From: Bifidobacterium saimiriisciurei
GTDB taxonomy: Bacteria; Actinomycetota; Actinomycetes; Actinomycetales; Bifidobacteriaceae
Reading direction: 5' to 3'
Length of the DNA stretch: 64,000 nucleotides
NCBI RefSeq assembly: GCF_010667655.1
Contig: NZ_WHZU01000005.1
Location: 1 to 64,000, forward strand
Positions 36,414 to 45,051 of the stretch are shown here, in pieces. How positions within the stretch are numbered: position 1 is the first letter of the stretch; every line of letters starts with the position of its first letter. The notes beneath the pieces were generated by a model that was not told where the DNA came from, ran no database searches, and was given only the letters and a program-made list of their open reading frames with translations. Position numbers and translations under genes: made by a program.

Positions 36414-36707
36414 TTATTCGTCGAGATTCGACGCGAGCATGGCGGTGAGCGAGTCCATCGTCATGTTGACGGCGTCGACGCCGGCGCCATCGCCGGATGT
36501 CTCGTCGGCGTTCGTCGTCAGCATGACGACGTCGCCGCCGACGACGTTCAGCGACATGACGGAGAGAATACTGCCGGCGTCGACCTCACGACCGTCGTGG
36601 GCCATGGTCACATGAAGCCCCGAGTCGATGACGGCCTGCACGAACCGTGCGGCCGGCCGCGCATGAAGCCCGAGCGGGGTTCCGATGGTGACCGTGCGCG
36701 TGATCAT
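36414..36707 (-). CDS. ptsH: Phosphocarrier protein HPr
   Basis: A 97-residue PTS carrier passing phosphate from Enzyme I to sugar-specific EII proteins. His15 in LGLHARPAARF is the phosphorylation site, and Ser46 in GSILSVMSL matches the regulatory serine. AAAGGA precedes the ATG at 36707. Enzyme I is not adjacent. The only EII in the window is at 40454-42763. The C-terminal 10 residues extend a little beyond the usual length. Confidence 0.92.
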   Translation of the reverse strand: MITRTVTIGTPLGLHARPAARFVQAVIDSGLHVTMAHDGREVDAGSILSVMSLNVVGGDVVMLTTNADETSGDGAGVDAVNMTMDSLTAMLASNLDE

Positions 36708-36882
36708 ACCGAGTCCTTTCCACTGCTCCATTGTCGACGTTGCGTTGCCGAATGACGAAGATACTATTGCGTCACGCGGACCTGGCGTACCGTCCTGCGG
36801 GACGGACGGCCCATAGGCCCATACGACAGGCCATATGACAGGACCCGGTTCACATGACGTGAGCCGGGTCGTCATTCATGCC

Positions 36883-36937
36883 CCATGCGGCGCCCATACG
36901 ATATCCATGCGACGCCTATGCGGAGCCTTTGCGATAG
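36883..36937 (+). repeat. Degenerate 11-bp tandem repeat
   Basis: Five 11-bp units in register, beginning CCATGCGGCGC, CCATACGATAT, CCATGCGACGC, CTATGCGGAGC and CTTTGCGATAG. They lie between the fucP stop and the HPr start. An imperfect hairpin lies just before them (36842-36870). No gene is seen in 36708-36995. Confidence 0.55.
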
Positions 36938-36995
36938 CGATAGGCGCGGCCGCCGCGGCGATGCATGCCGCAGCGACGGCATTCCGACAGGGGTT

Positions 36996-38408
36996 TTACT
37001 TGTCGGACTCCTCCTTCTCGGCCATGGCCTTGAGCTGGGCGGGGGTGTACTTGTCGCGCTTGAACTCGGTGATGAAGTACAGGCCCACGATGGCGAGCTC
37101 GATGGCCGGCAGGATGAAGGAGAACTGCATGGTGGAGGCGTCGGAGAGGGCGCCCTGCAGGGTGGGCAGGAAGGCGCCGCCGACCAGGGCCATCACGATG
37201 ATCGCGCCGGCGGTCTCGGTGTGGCGACGGTCCTCGACGGTCTTCAGCGTGCGGGAGTAGATGGTCGGCCAGCCCGGTCCGAGGAAGAAGCTCACGGCGA
37301 CGGCGAACCACACGGCGGTCATGCCGGGCAGGAACGCGGTGCCGAGCAGCACGATGGCGCCGCCGATCATGAAGATGGCGAGGACGCGGGTCTCGCGGAA
37401 CTTGGAGAGCAGGTAGCTGGCGCCGAGTCGTCCGACGAAGAACACGATGTAGCTGATGATCATGAAGTTCGCGGCGTCACGGTCGGTCATGGAGGCGCCG
37501 CCCTGGTTGAGGGCGAGTCGGATGGTGAAGGACCAGATGCCGGTCTGGGTGCCCGCGTAGATGAACTGGGTGGCGATGCCCTTCCAGAAGCGGCCGTTGT
37601 GGAACAGGTAGGTCATGGTCTCGCCGAGGGTGGCCTTGGCGACGGTGCCCTCCTTGGTGGCGGGGCGGCACTTCGGGAACTTGGTGATGGCGAACAGCAC
37701 GATGAGCACGGCCAGCACGATGAGCAGGTACTTGTACGGCTCCAGCGTGCGGCTGAGCTGTTCGGCGCCGTAGGCCTTGGCGGCGTCGGGGGCCATCTTG
37801 GCCATTTCGGCGTGCAGGTTGGAGTCCTGGAACACGAGGTACTTGCCGAGCAGGATGCCGGTGATCAGGCCGAGGGCGTTCATGGTCTGGGCCACGTTGA
37901 GTCGCACGGTGCCGAGGCGCTTCGGACCCATCAGGGTGGCGTAGGTGTCGGCGGAGGTCTCAAGGAAGCTCAGGCCGATGGCCTCGACGAAGATGGCGAA
38001 GAGGAAGACCTCGTACGTCACCAGTCGGCTCGCCGGGAAGAAGATGAAGCAGCCGACGGCGAAGAACGACAGGCCGGCGATGATGCCGATCTTGTAGCTG
38101 GTCTTCTTGATGAACAGCGACGCGGGGATGGCGATGAGGAAGTAGCCGCCGTAGAAGGCGCTCTGCACGAACGCGGTGGCGAGGTCGCTCAGCGAGAACA
38201 CGGCCTTGAACTGGGTGATGAGCACGTCGTTGAGGCTGGAGGCGACGGCCCAGATGCCGAACAGAATCGCCGTCATGGCGAACTGGAGCACCGGGGTGCG
38301 GTCGAGATAGCCGTCGGAGAACTCGATCCACTTGGCCTTCTTGGCGGCGGTCTCGGGCTCCTCGGGTTCCGTGGTTTCCGGAATATCGGTTGCGATTGCT
38401 TCGGTCAT
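36996..38408 (-). CDS. fucP: L-fucose permease, FucP type
   Basis: A 470-residue MFS fucose:proton symporter. An acidic N-terminal tail of ~40 residues precedes twelve helices. SSLNDVLITQFKAVFSLSD, FYGGYFLIAIPASLFIKKTSYK and LETSADTYATLMGP follow the FucP pattern. AGAGAAG precedes the ATG at 38408. Bifidobacteria use fucose from milk and mucin glycans. No fucose catabolic enzyme is adjacent, although the neighbouring VOC gene is on the same strand upstream. Confidence 0.9.
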   Translation of the reverse strand: MTEAIATDIPETTEPEEPETAAKKAKWIEFSDGYLDRTPVLQFAMTAILFGIWAVASSLNDVLITQFKAVFSLSDLATAFVQSAFYGGYFLIAIPASLFIKKTSYKIGIIAGLSFFAVGCFIFFPASRLVTYEVFLFAIFVEAIGLSFLETSADTYATLMGPKRLGTVRLNVAQTMNALGLITGILLGKYLVFQDSNLHAEMAKMAPDAAKAYGAEQLSRTLEPYKYLLIVLAVLIVLFAITKFPKCRPATKEGTVAKATLGETMTYLFHNGRFWKGIATQFIYAGTQTGIWSFTIRLALNQGGASMTDRDAANFMIISYIVFFVGRLGASYLLSKFRETRVLAIFMIGGAIVLLGTAFLPGMTAVWFAVAVSFFLGPGWPTIYSRTLKTVEDRRHTETAGAIIVMALVGGAFLPTLQGALSDASTMQFSFILPAIELAIVGLYFITEFKRDKYTPAQLKAMAEKEESDK

Positions 38409-38750
38409 GATGTCTTCTCTCACGAGGCGCGCAACCAGACGATGATTGTCGGTGCATCGGTGTGCCGACCATGGTCGTCAACATCTGTCGTTGGCCTTGG
38501 CTCTGGCAAACACGCCGGGTTACGCGAATTGGGTAATCAATACTCAGGCCCGCGGTCGCTTCGCCGCGACCGCCCGATGCGGCCGGGCGTCGGCGTGCGT
38601 TCGTCGCATACCGTGCCGGGCCTCATCGACTGGGAGCCTGGAGGATTCGCCGTAACCCGCAGAAAGCTAAGGCCAACGAAAGAAAAGTGGCTTTCAGTTA
38701 TGGATATTCAGTTATGTCGGTTATGGATCCGTACGTTTCGGGATTTCGGA
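38409..38750. other. Intergenic region upstream of fucP with imperfect terminal inverted repeats
   Basis: CGTTGGCCTTGGCT (38489-38502) and AGCTAAGGCCAACG (38665-38678) are inverted copies (13 of 14 match) enclosing about 190 bp. A GCGGTCG/CGACCGC hairpin lies inside. No gene is recognised. Confidence 0.4.
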
Positions 38751-38800
38751 TTCTTTGGGATTCTTTGGGATTCCTCGGGATTCCGTGGAATCTCTCGGGG
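38751..38800 (+). repeat. 10-bp tandem repeat
   Basis: Five units in register: TTCTTTGGGA twice, then TTCCTCGGGA, TTCCGTGGAA and TCTCTCGGGG. They begin about 10 bp past the VOC stop and have a period close to one helical turn. Confidence 0.65.
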
Positions 38801-38809
38801 ACGTCGCCC

Positions 38810-39199
38810 TTAGAGGATCTGGCAGAATTCGATGGTCTCGTGGTTCGGTCCGAGGACGTTGAAATAGCGGATGCCGTTCTCGTGGAACGTGGGGATGTGC
38901 TGGACGGAGCCCTCGACGAGGTTCAGCCCGAGCTTCTCGGCCTCCGCGAACGCGGCGTCGATGTCGGTGACGTCGATGGCGAAGTGGTTGATCGCTCCGG
39001 TGACGCCGGCCGGTTCCGCCATCGTCCATACCTCAAGAACGAGGTTGTTCAGATGCAGGAAGGTGCAGCGGTCGTCGCCGTTCGGGTAGATGCCCTCGCA
39101 CTCGAAGCCGAGCTTCTCGTAGTATGCGATGGTGCCTTCGAGATCGTTGGTGGGAATGCCGACGTGGCCGATTCCGGTCAGATGATCGCGAATGCTCAT
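38810..39199 (-). CDS. VOC-superfamily (glyoxalase-like) protein
   Basis: A 129-residue protein of two beta-alpha-beta-beta-beta modules. The first begins GIGHVGIPTNDLEGTIAYYEKLGF and the second NHFAIDVTDIDAAFAEAEKLGL. Candidate metal ligands are His in GIGHVGI, His in INHFAID and Glu in HETIEFCQ. Family members include glyoxalases, epimerases and dioxygenases. GGAGG nine bases before the ATG sets the start. The substrate is unknown. Proximity to fucP hints at sugar-derived aldehydes but is weak evidence. Confidence 0.85.
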   Translation of the reverse strand: MSIRDHLTGIGHVGIPTNDLEGTIAYYEKLGFECEGIYPNGDDRCTFLHLNNLVLEVWTMAEPAGVTGAINHFAIDVTDIDAAFAEAEKLGLNLVEGSVQHIPTFHENGIRYFNVLGPNHETIEFCQIL

Positions 39200-39250
39200 G
39201 ATTCGTAGCCTCCATTGCCTACAGATTTGTGTTTGCGAAATTTAGATTAC

Positions 39251-39265
39251 ATTAACGTCGTTAAT
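39251..39265. promoter_or_regulatory. Possible operator upstream of VOC gene
   Basis: ATTAACGTCGTTAAT is a perfect palindrome around a central T, about 52 bp upstream of the VOC start codon and in AT-rich DNA. Confidence 0.4.
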
Positions 39266-39335
39266 TGGTCAATCTCGGCAACTCGGCGTGTCGAACGTTT
39301 GATATCGGCAGGGGTGCTTCCTCCATGGGGTTCTC

Positions 39336-39467
39336 GGCTCCCGCCGGCGGGGGCCGTCACGTGCCAGCGTGACTGAGGGTGGTCGGACACCTGGATGCCG
39401 GGAAACGACGGGTCGCATCGACCACCCTCAGTCCGCCTTCGGCGGCCAGCTCCCGCCGGCGGGAGCC
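39336..39467. repeat. Inverted pair of composite hairpin repeats
   Basis: The left copy (39336-39385, minus orientation) and right copy (39419-39467, plus) share CGACCACCCTCAGTC..., a short hairpin and CTCCCGCCGGCGGGAGCC, with about 33 bp between them. The layout follows the 101-153 family with GC-rich arms. No gene lies in 39200-39585. Confidence 0.6.
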
Positions 39468-39585
39468 AAGGACGCACACCGATATGCCGAGGGGATTTTC
39501 GAATAACGTTGTGCGGCATCGGGGCAACGGCAGGCGAAGGCGTACGAAGGTACGTCGAGTCTGCTGATGTGCCGATGACGCTCCG

Positions 39586-40434
39586 TTATTCGGAAATCCC
39601 GCTGACGCGGGCGATGTGGAGGGCCAAATACGCAATCTCGTCCTGAGTCAGATTCGCGTCGAGACGCATCTCCAATACCGCAGCGATGCGTTGGGCGCAT
39701 TGCATGGCGCGGGGGTAGGACTGGGTGATGGCGTGGATGATGGGCGCGGGCTCGTCGGCGAGCTGGTTGTTCTGGCGGATGCGGACGAAGAGGTAGCGCA
39801 CGTGGGTGATGAAGCGGCTGACGTTGACGGAGTCCCGGTCGAAGACGATGTTGAAGGTCGCTTCGATGATGGTCATCATCTGTTGGATGACGCCGGTCAT
39901 CGTGTAGGTGTAGGAGAGGTCGCCGGTGGCGAATCCGGCGTTGACGAGATGCATGGCGAGGGCGGTGGTCTCGCCGTCGGGCAGCGTCGTCCGGCCGGCC
40001 GCAGCGAGCCGAGTGTTGATGGCGGCGAGGAGGCGTTGACCCTGGGCGAATTCGTCCGGGTAGAGGTTGCTGACCTCGGCGCGCAGCGGATAGGTGACAT
40101 GGGTGTCGTCGGCGAGGCGCCGCAGGGCGTTGTCGACGTGGTCGCTCAACGAGGCGATGACGGTGGTGTTGCCGGAAAGCCCCTCGAGGCCGGCGTCGTG
40201 GAGGGCATCGATGACGAGCCGCACGGTTTCGGGTTCGATGCCGGCGAGCATCTGGGCGAGGTGGTCGGGGTCGCGGCCGTCGGAGGGCACGAACCTGCGC
40301 ACGATCTTCGTTTCGTCGACGGCCTTGCCGGGCTTGCCCTGGAAGCCGATGCCGCGGCCGGTGAGCACGATTTCGGTGCCATCGTCGTCCTTCGCGAGGA
40401 CGACGTTGTTGTTGAATACGCGAAGAATCTCCAT
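39586..40434 (-). CDS. BglG/LicT-family transcription antiterminator
   Basis: A 282-residue RNA-binding antiterminator. The N-terminal CAT domain (residues 1-55, MEILRVFNNNVVLAKDDDGTE) binds a ribonucleic antiterminator hairpin. Two PRD domains follow (about 65-170 and 175-282), with conserved histidines at SDHVDNAL and ITHVRYLF that the PTS phosphorylates. It lies 19 bp downstream of the EIIBCA gene and so is co-transcribed, and presumably controls that operon. I could not identify its RNA target in the EIIBCA leader. Confidence 0.9.
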   Translation of the reverse strand: MEILRVFNNNVVLAKDDDGTEIVLTGRGIGFQGKPGKAVDETKIVRRFVPSDGRDPDHLAQMLAGIEPETVRLVIDALHDAGLEGLSGNTTVIASLSDHVDNALRRLADDTHVTYPLRAEVSNLYPDEFAQGQRLLAAINTRLAAAGRTTLPDGETTALAMHLVNAGFATGDLSYTYTMTGVIQQMMTIIEATFNIVFDRDSVNVSRFITHVRYLFVRIRQNNQLADEPAPIIHAITQSYPRAMQCAQRIAAVLEMRLDANLTQDEIAYLALHIARVSGISE

Positions 40435-40453
40435 GATGCTGCCTTTCGCCGCT

Positions 40454-42763
40454 TCACCGCTCGACCGTGATCACCGGGTCTCCGACGGCGGCGTCGAATC
40501 CGGTGAGGGGGGTGACCGACGTCATCTTTGCGGTGTTGGTGATGGTCATCATCGTGGTGGCGTCGACCCCGGCCCTGCGCAGTTTCGTGAAATCGACCGT
40601 GGCCAGCACGTCGCCGGCCCGTACGCGTTCGCCTTTGGACACCGTCATGGTAAAACCCTCACCTTCCAGTCTTACTGTATCAACACCGACGTGCAGAAGT
40701 ACCTCGACGCCGTCGTCGGTGCGGATGCCGAAGGCGTGTCCGGTACCGGCGACGGTTTTCAACACGCCGGCGACGGGGGCGACTATCGCATGGGGACCGT
40801 CGTCGATGTCGGCGTCGGGACGGATGGCAACGCCGTCGCCGAGCGCACGCGAGGCGAAGACGGGGTCGGAAACGTCGTCGAGCGGCAGTACGGCGCCGGA
40901 GACCGGCGCGATTACGGAGGTGACGTCGGCGGACGAGGCGTCGTCGGCACGGTTCTCCGCGGTATCGGCGTCGACGTCACGGACGGCGGTAGCCTCCCCG
41001 CCATCCGGCGTGTTTTCGGATATCCCCAGCGTTATCCCCTTCTCCCCCGCCGGCTGTGGATCATCGCCGTTTTCCGCAGGGACCTTCGTACGATAGTCGA
41101 ATATCGCGATAAGCACCATCGGCACGACGAACGCGACGGCGATGGACGCCACATACACCCACATGCGGCTGAACAGCGGAATGGTCAGCAGTGACGTGAA
41201 CGCGAACGACCACGCGATGACGCCATGCATGACGCCGCCCGACGGCGTGACCGACGGGAAGAACCAGCCGAGCAGCGCACCGGTCAGGCCGCCGGCCGCG
41301 CAGCCGACGAGCATGCGCCGGTAGACGAGACGATGCCTCAGATGGATGCCGTACAGGCTCGGCTCGGTCAGACCGCCGAGCAATCCGGCCAACAGCGCGC
41401 CCGTGGCGGTGCGGCGCATGGCGTCGTCACGCTCGCGGACGGCAAGCAGCAGTACGCCGGCGGTCGATCCGAAGCAGGCGAAGTTCCATACGGCCATAGG
41501 CCCCTGGATGAAGTCGTAGCCAAGCGTCTGCACGTTGACGATCATGAGGGCGTTGAGTGGCCAGTGCAGGCCGATGGGCACGATGAACGGATAGATGAGC
41601 GGCAACAGCACGGCGAACGCGAACGGCGCGTGCATGCTCAGCCAGGCCAGCGAGACGCCGATGCCGTTGCTCAGCCACGCGCCGAAGGGGCCGAGCACGA
41701 ACGCGGTCAGCGGCGTGATGACGGCCATGCTGACGAACGGCAGGAACACGATGCGTATGCTGCGCGGCAGCACGCGTTTGAGGCCGCGATACAGCGCGGC
41801 GAGCGCCAGCACCATGATGAGCGGCACGAACACGTTGCCGCTGTAGTCGTTGAGATGCATGGGCAGACCGAACACATGCACCGTGCAGGAGCGCACGCCG
41901 AGCGTGGGGTCCGTGGCGCAGTCCGCGTCGGCGGCGTTCATCAGGCCGGTGAACTGCGGGGTCATAAGTGCCCCCATGATCATCGCGCCGAGCCAGGGGT
42001 CCACACGCAGCTTGTTCGAGGCGTTGTAGGCCACGATGATCGGCAGGAAGACGAACACGCCCTTCCACATCGCCTTGACGAACATCCAGCCGGCCGACGC
42101 CTCGTCGTCGGGCATGACGCCGAGGGCAAGGCACATGTTCACCAGCGCGATGATGATGGACGCGCCGAGCAGCACGCCGATGATGGGGCGGAACGAATCG
42201 GACAGATACTCGAAGAACCAGTTGAGCCAACGGGCGAGGCGGCGCGTGACGCCCCGTTTCCCGTGAAACATGGCGAAGACGCCGGCCGAGGGGAACACGG
42301 CGGCGTCCATCTCATGCGGGACGGGGGTGGAATACGCATGGTCGGCGTCGGAGTCCGCGACGGCGGAGTCGGAAGCGGGGCCGGGGGAATCAGGCACGGA
42401 GGACGCGACGGGCGCGGCGTCGGGCATGTGCGGAACGGACGCATCGATGTCCCCATCGCCGTCATTCACGGCATCGAGATCATCGTCGGACGACGATATC
42501 GCGTCGCGCACGGCCGGCATGGCCATCATCGCGTCGTATACATCCTCGACAGCGCCGCCGATGACCACCTGATAGCGCTCGCCGTACTGGGCGACGGCGC
42601 CGAGAACCGCGGGATCGGCGTCAAGCGCACGGGAATCGACAAGCGAGGCGTCTCGCAGTTCGAATCGCAGTCGGGTGGCGCAATGCGTCAGCCCCCGGAT
42701 ATTGCCGGCGCCGCCGAGCGCGGCGACGATGACCCACGCTGCCCGCCTGTCTTCCGTTCTCAT
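40454..42763 (-). CDS. PTS EIIBCA, beta-glucoside/glucose type
   Basis: A 769-residue sugar-specific permease. EIIB (about 1-90) has the phospho-Cys28 in LTHCATRLRF. EIIC (about 175-560) has ten or so helices with GLTEPSLYGIHL. EIIA (about 630-769) has the phospho-His in VEVLLHVGVDTV. An acidic linker of ~80 residues (SDDDLDAVNDGDGDIDAS and onward) separates EIIB from EIIC, and a second one precedes EIIA. GAGGAGG before 42763 fixes the start. Bifidobacteria are known for few PTS permeases. Glucose or a beta-glucoside is plausible. Confidence 0.92.
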   Translation of the reverse strand: MRTEDRRAAWVIVAALGGAGNIRGLTHCATRLRFELRDASLVDSRALDADPAVLGAVAQYGERYQVVIGGAVEDVYDAMMAMPAVRDAISSSDDDLDAVNDGDGDIDASVPHMPDAAPVASSVPDSPGPASDSAVADSDADHAYSTPVPHEMDAAVFPSAGVFAMFHGKRGVTRRLARWLNWFFEYLSDSFRPIIGVLLGASIIIALVNMCLALGVMPDDEASAGWMFVKAMWKGVFVFLPIIVAYNASNKLRVDPWLGAMIMGALMTPQFTGLMNAADADCATDPTLGVRSCTVHVFGLPMHLNDYSGNVFVPLIMVLALAALYRGLKRVLPRSIRIVFLPFVSMAVITPLTAFVLGPFGAWLSNGIGVSLAWLSMHAPFAFAVLLPLIYPFIVPIGLHWPLNALMIVNVQTLGYDFIQGPMAVWNFACFGSTAGVLLLAVRERDDAMRRTATGALLAGLLGGLTEPSLYGIHLRHRLVYRRMLVGCAAGGLTGALLGWFFPSVTPSGGVMHGVIAWSFAFTSLLTIPLFSRMWVYVASIAVAFVVPMVLIAIFDYRTKVPAENGDDPQPAGEKGITLGISENTPDGGEATAVRDVDADTAENRADDASSADVTSVIAPVSGAVLPLDDVSDPVFASRALGDGVAIRPDADIDDGPHAIVAPVAGVLKTVAGTGHAFGIRTDDGVEVLLHVGVDTVRLEGEGFTMTVSKGERVRAGDVLATVDFTKLRRAGVDATTMMTITNTAKMTSVTPLTGFDAAVGDPVITVER

Positions 42764-42927
42764 ATCCCGCCTCCTCGCGTCTGCCTGACACTGTACCCAA
42801 CTCGCCGCGTCGCCGCCATGCCGGCCACGTAAACGGAACAATAACGAACATTAATGATTGCCCGAACAACCGCAACACGGGGAAGCGAACACGGCGGATT
42901 TGAATCGGCCTGTGGCAGAATGGATTC

Positions 42928-44604
42928 ATGGTTGCTAACAATGCGGGCAAGCCCGCCACCCCAGAAGATCTGATCAACGTCGATGAGGTCATCGGCAAGT
43001 ACTATGACCTTGTCCCCGACTCCTCGATTCCCGAGCAGCGCGTGTCGTTCGGCACGTCCGGCCACCGCGGATCGAGCCTGAAGACCTCGTTCAACGAGGC
43101 CCATATCGTCGCCATCACGCAGGCCATCGCCGAATACCGCAAGAAGGCCGGCGTCACCGGCCCGCTGTACATCGGCCGCGACACGCACGCTCTCTCCGGC
43201 CCGGCCGAGAAGACCGCCATCGAGGTGCTCGTCGCCAACGGCGTGCACGTGCGCGTCGATTCGCGCGGCGACTACGTCCCCACCCCGGTCGTCTCCCAGG
43301 CGATCCTGACCCACAACCGCGCCGCCGACGGCTCCCAGCGCTTCACCGGAGAAGGCCTGGCCGACGGCATCGTGGTCACCCCCTCGCATAACCCGCCCAC
43401 CGACGGCGGCTTCAAGTACGATCCCGTCACCGGCGGCCCGGCCCCGGCCGAGACCACCAACGCGATCGCCGCGCGTGCGAACGAACTGCTTGACGACTAC
43501 AAGTCCGTCAAGCGCGTGCCGTACGAGGAGGCCATCAAGTCCGACCTCGTCGAAGGCTTCGACTACCGCGACCACTACGTCTCCGACCTGGAGAACGTCA
43601 TCGACTTCGATGTGATCCGCTCCTCGGGCGTGCGCCTCGGCATCGACCCGCTCGGCGGCGCGTCGGTGAACTACTGGCCGCTGATGAACGAGAAGTACGG
43701 CCTGTCGATCGACGTGGTACGCCCCGAGGTCGACCCGACCTGGCGCTTCATGACCATCGACCACGACGGCAAGATCCGCATGGACCCCTCCTCCACGTAC
43801 GCGATGCAGGGCCTGGTCGACGAGCTCAACGCCGGCGCGTGGGAGAAGTACGACCTCGTCGGCGGCACCGATCCGGACGCCGACCGCCACGGCATCGTCT
43901 GCCCGAACTGGGGCGTGATGAACCCGAACCATTACATCGCCGTCGTGGTGGAGTACCTGTTCGGCGGCAACCGTCCCGACTGGCCGGAGGGTGCGGGCAT
44001 CGGCAAGACGCTGGTGTCGTCGTCCCTCATCGACCGCGTGGCCGCCTCCATCGGCGCCAAGCTCGTCGAGGTGCCCGTCGGCTTCAAGTGGTTCGTCGAC
44101 CCGCTGTTCAAGGGCGAAGTGGCGTTCGGCGGCGAGGAGAGCTCCGGCATGAGCTTCCTGCGCCGCGACGGCCGCGTGTGGACCACCGACAAGGACGGCC
44201 TCATCCCCGACCTGCTGGCCGCCGAGATCACCGCCAAGACCGGCAAGAACCCGGCCCAGCTGCATCAGGAGCAGGTGGCGCGTTTCGGCGAGTCCTGGTA
44301 CAAGCGCGTCGACACGCCCACCACGCTCGAGCAGAAGCAGAAGTTCGCGAAGCTCACCGGCGCGGACGTCACCGCCACGCAGCTCGCCGGCGAGGACATC
44401 ACCGCAAAGCTGACCGAGGCACCCGGCAACGGCGCCAAGATCGGCGGCCTGAAGGTGACGACCAAGGACAACTGGTTCGCCGCCCGCCCGTCCGGCACCG
44501 AGAACATCTACAAGGTATACGCCGAGTCGTTCGTCTCCCCCGAGGCGCTCGACAAGGTGCTCGACGAGGCCGAGGTCGTCGTCGACAAGGCCCTGAGCGA
44601 GTAG
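42928..44604 (+). CDS. pgm: Phosphoglucomutase (alpha-D-glucose phosphate-specific)
   Basis: Interconverts glucose-1-P and glucose-6-P, joining sugar uptake to glycogen and nucleotide-sugar synthesis. The 558-residue enzyme has the N-terminal FGTSGHRG, the active-site phosphoserine loop VVTPSHNPPTDGGFKY, the metal loop GGTDPDADRHG, the sugar loop FGGEESSGMSF, and the phosphate loop ARPSGTENIYK. It is divergent from the PTS operon and closed by a strong hairpin. It resembles E. coli Pgm in length. Confidence 0.96.
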   Translation: MVANNAGKPATPEDLINVDEVIGKYYDLVPDSSIPEQRVSFGTSGHRGSSLKTSFNEAHIVAITQAIAEYRKKAGVTGPLYIGRDTHALSGPAEKTAIEVLVANGVHVRVDSRGDYVPTPVVSQAILTHNRAADGSQRFTGEGLADGIVVTPSHNPPTDGGFKYDPVTGGPAPAETTNAIAARANELLDDYKSVKRVPYEEAIKSDLVEGFDYRDHYVSDLENVIDFDVIRSSGVRLGIDPLGGASVNYWPLMNEKYGLSIDVVRPEVDPTWRFMTIDHDGKIRMDPSSTYAMQGLVDELNAGAWEKYDLVGGTDPDADRHGIVCPNWGVMNPNHYIAVVVEYLFGGNRPDWPEGAGIGKTLVSSSLIDRVAASIGAKLVEVPVGFKWFVDPLFKGEVAFGGEESSGMSFLRRDGRVWTTDKDGLIPDLLAAEITAKTGKNPAQLHQEQVARFGESWYKRVDTPTTLEQKQKFAKLTGADVTATQLAGEDITAKLTEAPGNGAKIGGLKVTTKDNWFAARPSGTENIYKVYAESFVSPEALDKVLDEAEVVVDKALSE

Positions 44605-44636
44605 TCCCGCCAGGCGTTGCAATCGCCTGACCCAAG

Positions 44637-44682
44637 GATGATGCCCGGTTCATGGGATGCGCCCCGTGGACCGGGCATCATC
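44637..44682 (+). terminator. pgm terminator
   Basis: GATGATGCCCGGT pairs perfectly with ACCGGGCATCATC. The 20-nt loop holds a further CATGGG/CCCGTG stem, and the hairpin is followed by GTATTTGT. Confidence 0.8.
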
Positions 44683-44702
44683 GTATTTGTACGCGCCCGC
44701 CC

Positions 44703-45051
44703 CGTTCCCATCCGTCGCATGTAGTACGACAAACAGGAACCAAGCCGCGTTTTCGGTTCCCATCCGTCGTCTCAACCCAACGGATGGGAACCGTATCCTG
44801 CCTCTGGCTCCCATCCGTTGGTTCAAGTGCAACGGATGGGAACGAACAAAGGTGGCATGGTTCCCGTTCGTTATCACAACACAACCAACAGGAACCATGT
44901 CGCGCTCCCTATTCCCATTTGTCGCAGCACCCACAACCAACCGGAATCTAAGCACGTTTTCGGTTCCCATCCGTTGAATCGCACCAACCGACAGGAACCA
45001 TACAGCCACTCCGGTTCCCATCCGTTGCCTCTTCCTCAACAAACGGGAACC
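44703..45051. repeat. Tandem hairpin array A (7 units, ~52-bp period)
   Basis: Each unit is a 15-bp left arm (consensus GGTTCCCATCCGTTG), an 8-10 bp variable loop, a 15-bp right arm (consensus CAACGGATGGGAACC) and a ~13-bp variable linker. Left arms start at 44703, 44755, 44806, 44859, 44910, 44962 and 45013. Units 2 and 3 pair almost perfectly. In the others the inner bases drift (for example right arm CGACAAACAGGAACC), but the outer GGTTCC and GGAACC and the GTTG/CAAC ends persist. Degenerate traces continue to about 45117. There is no ORF on either strand beyond shadows. Confidence 0.9.
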
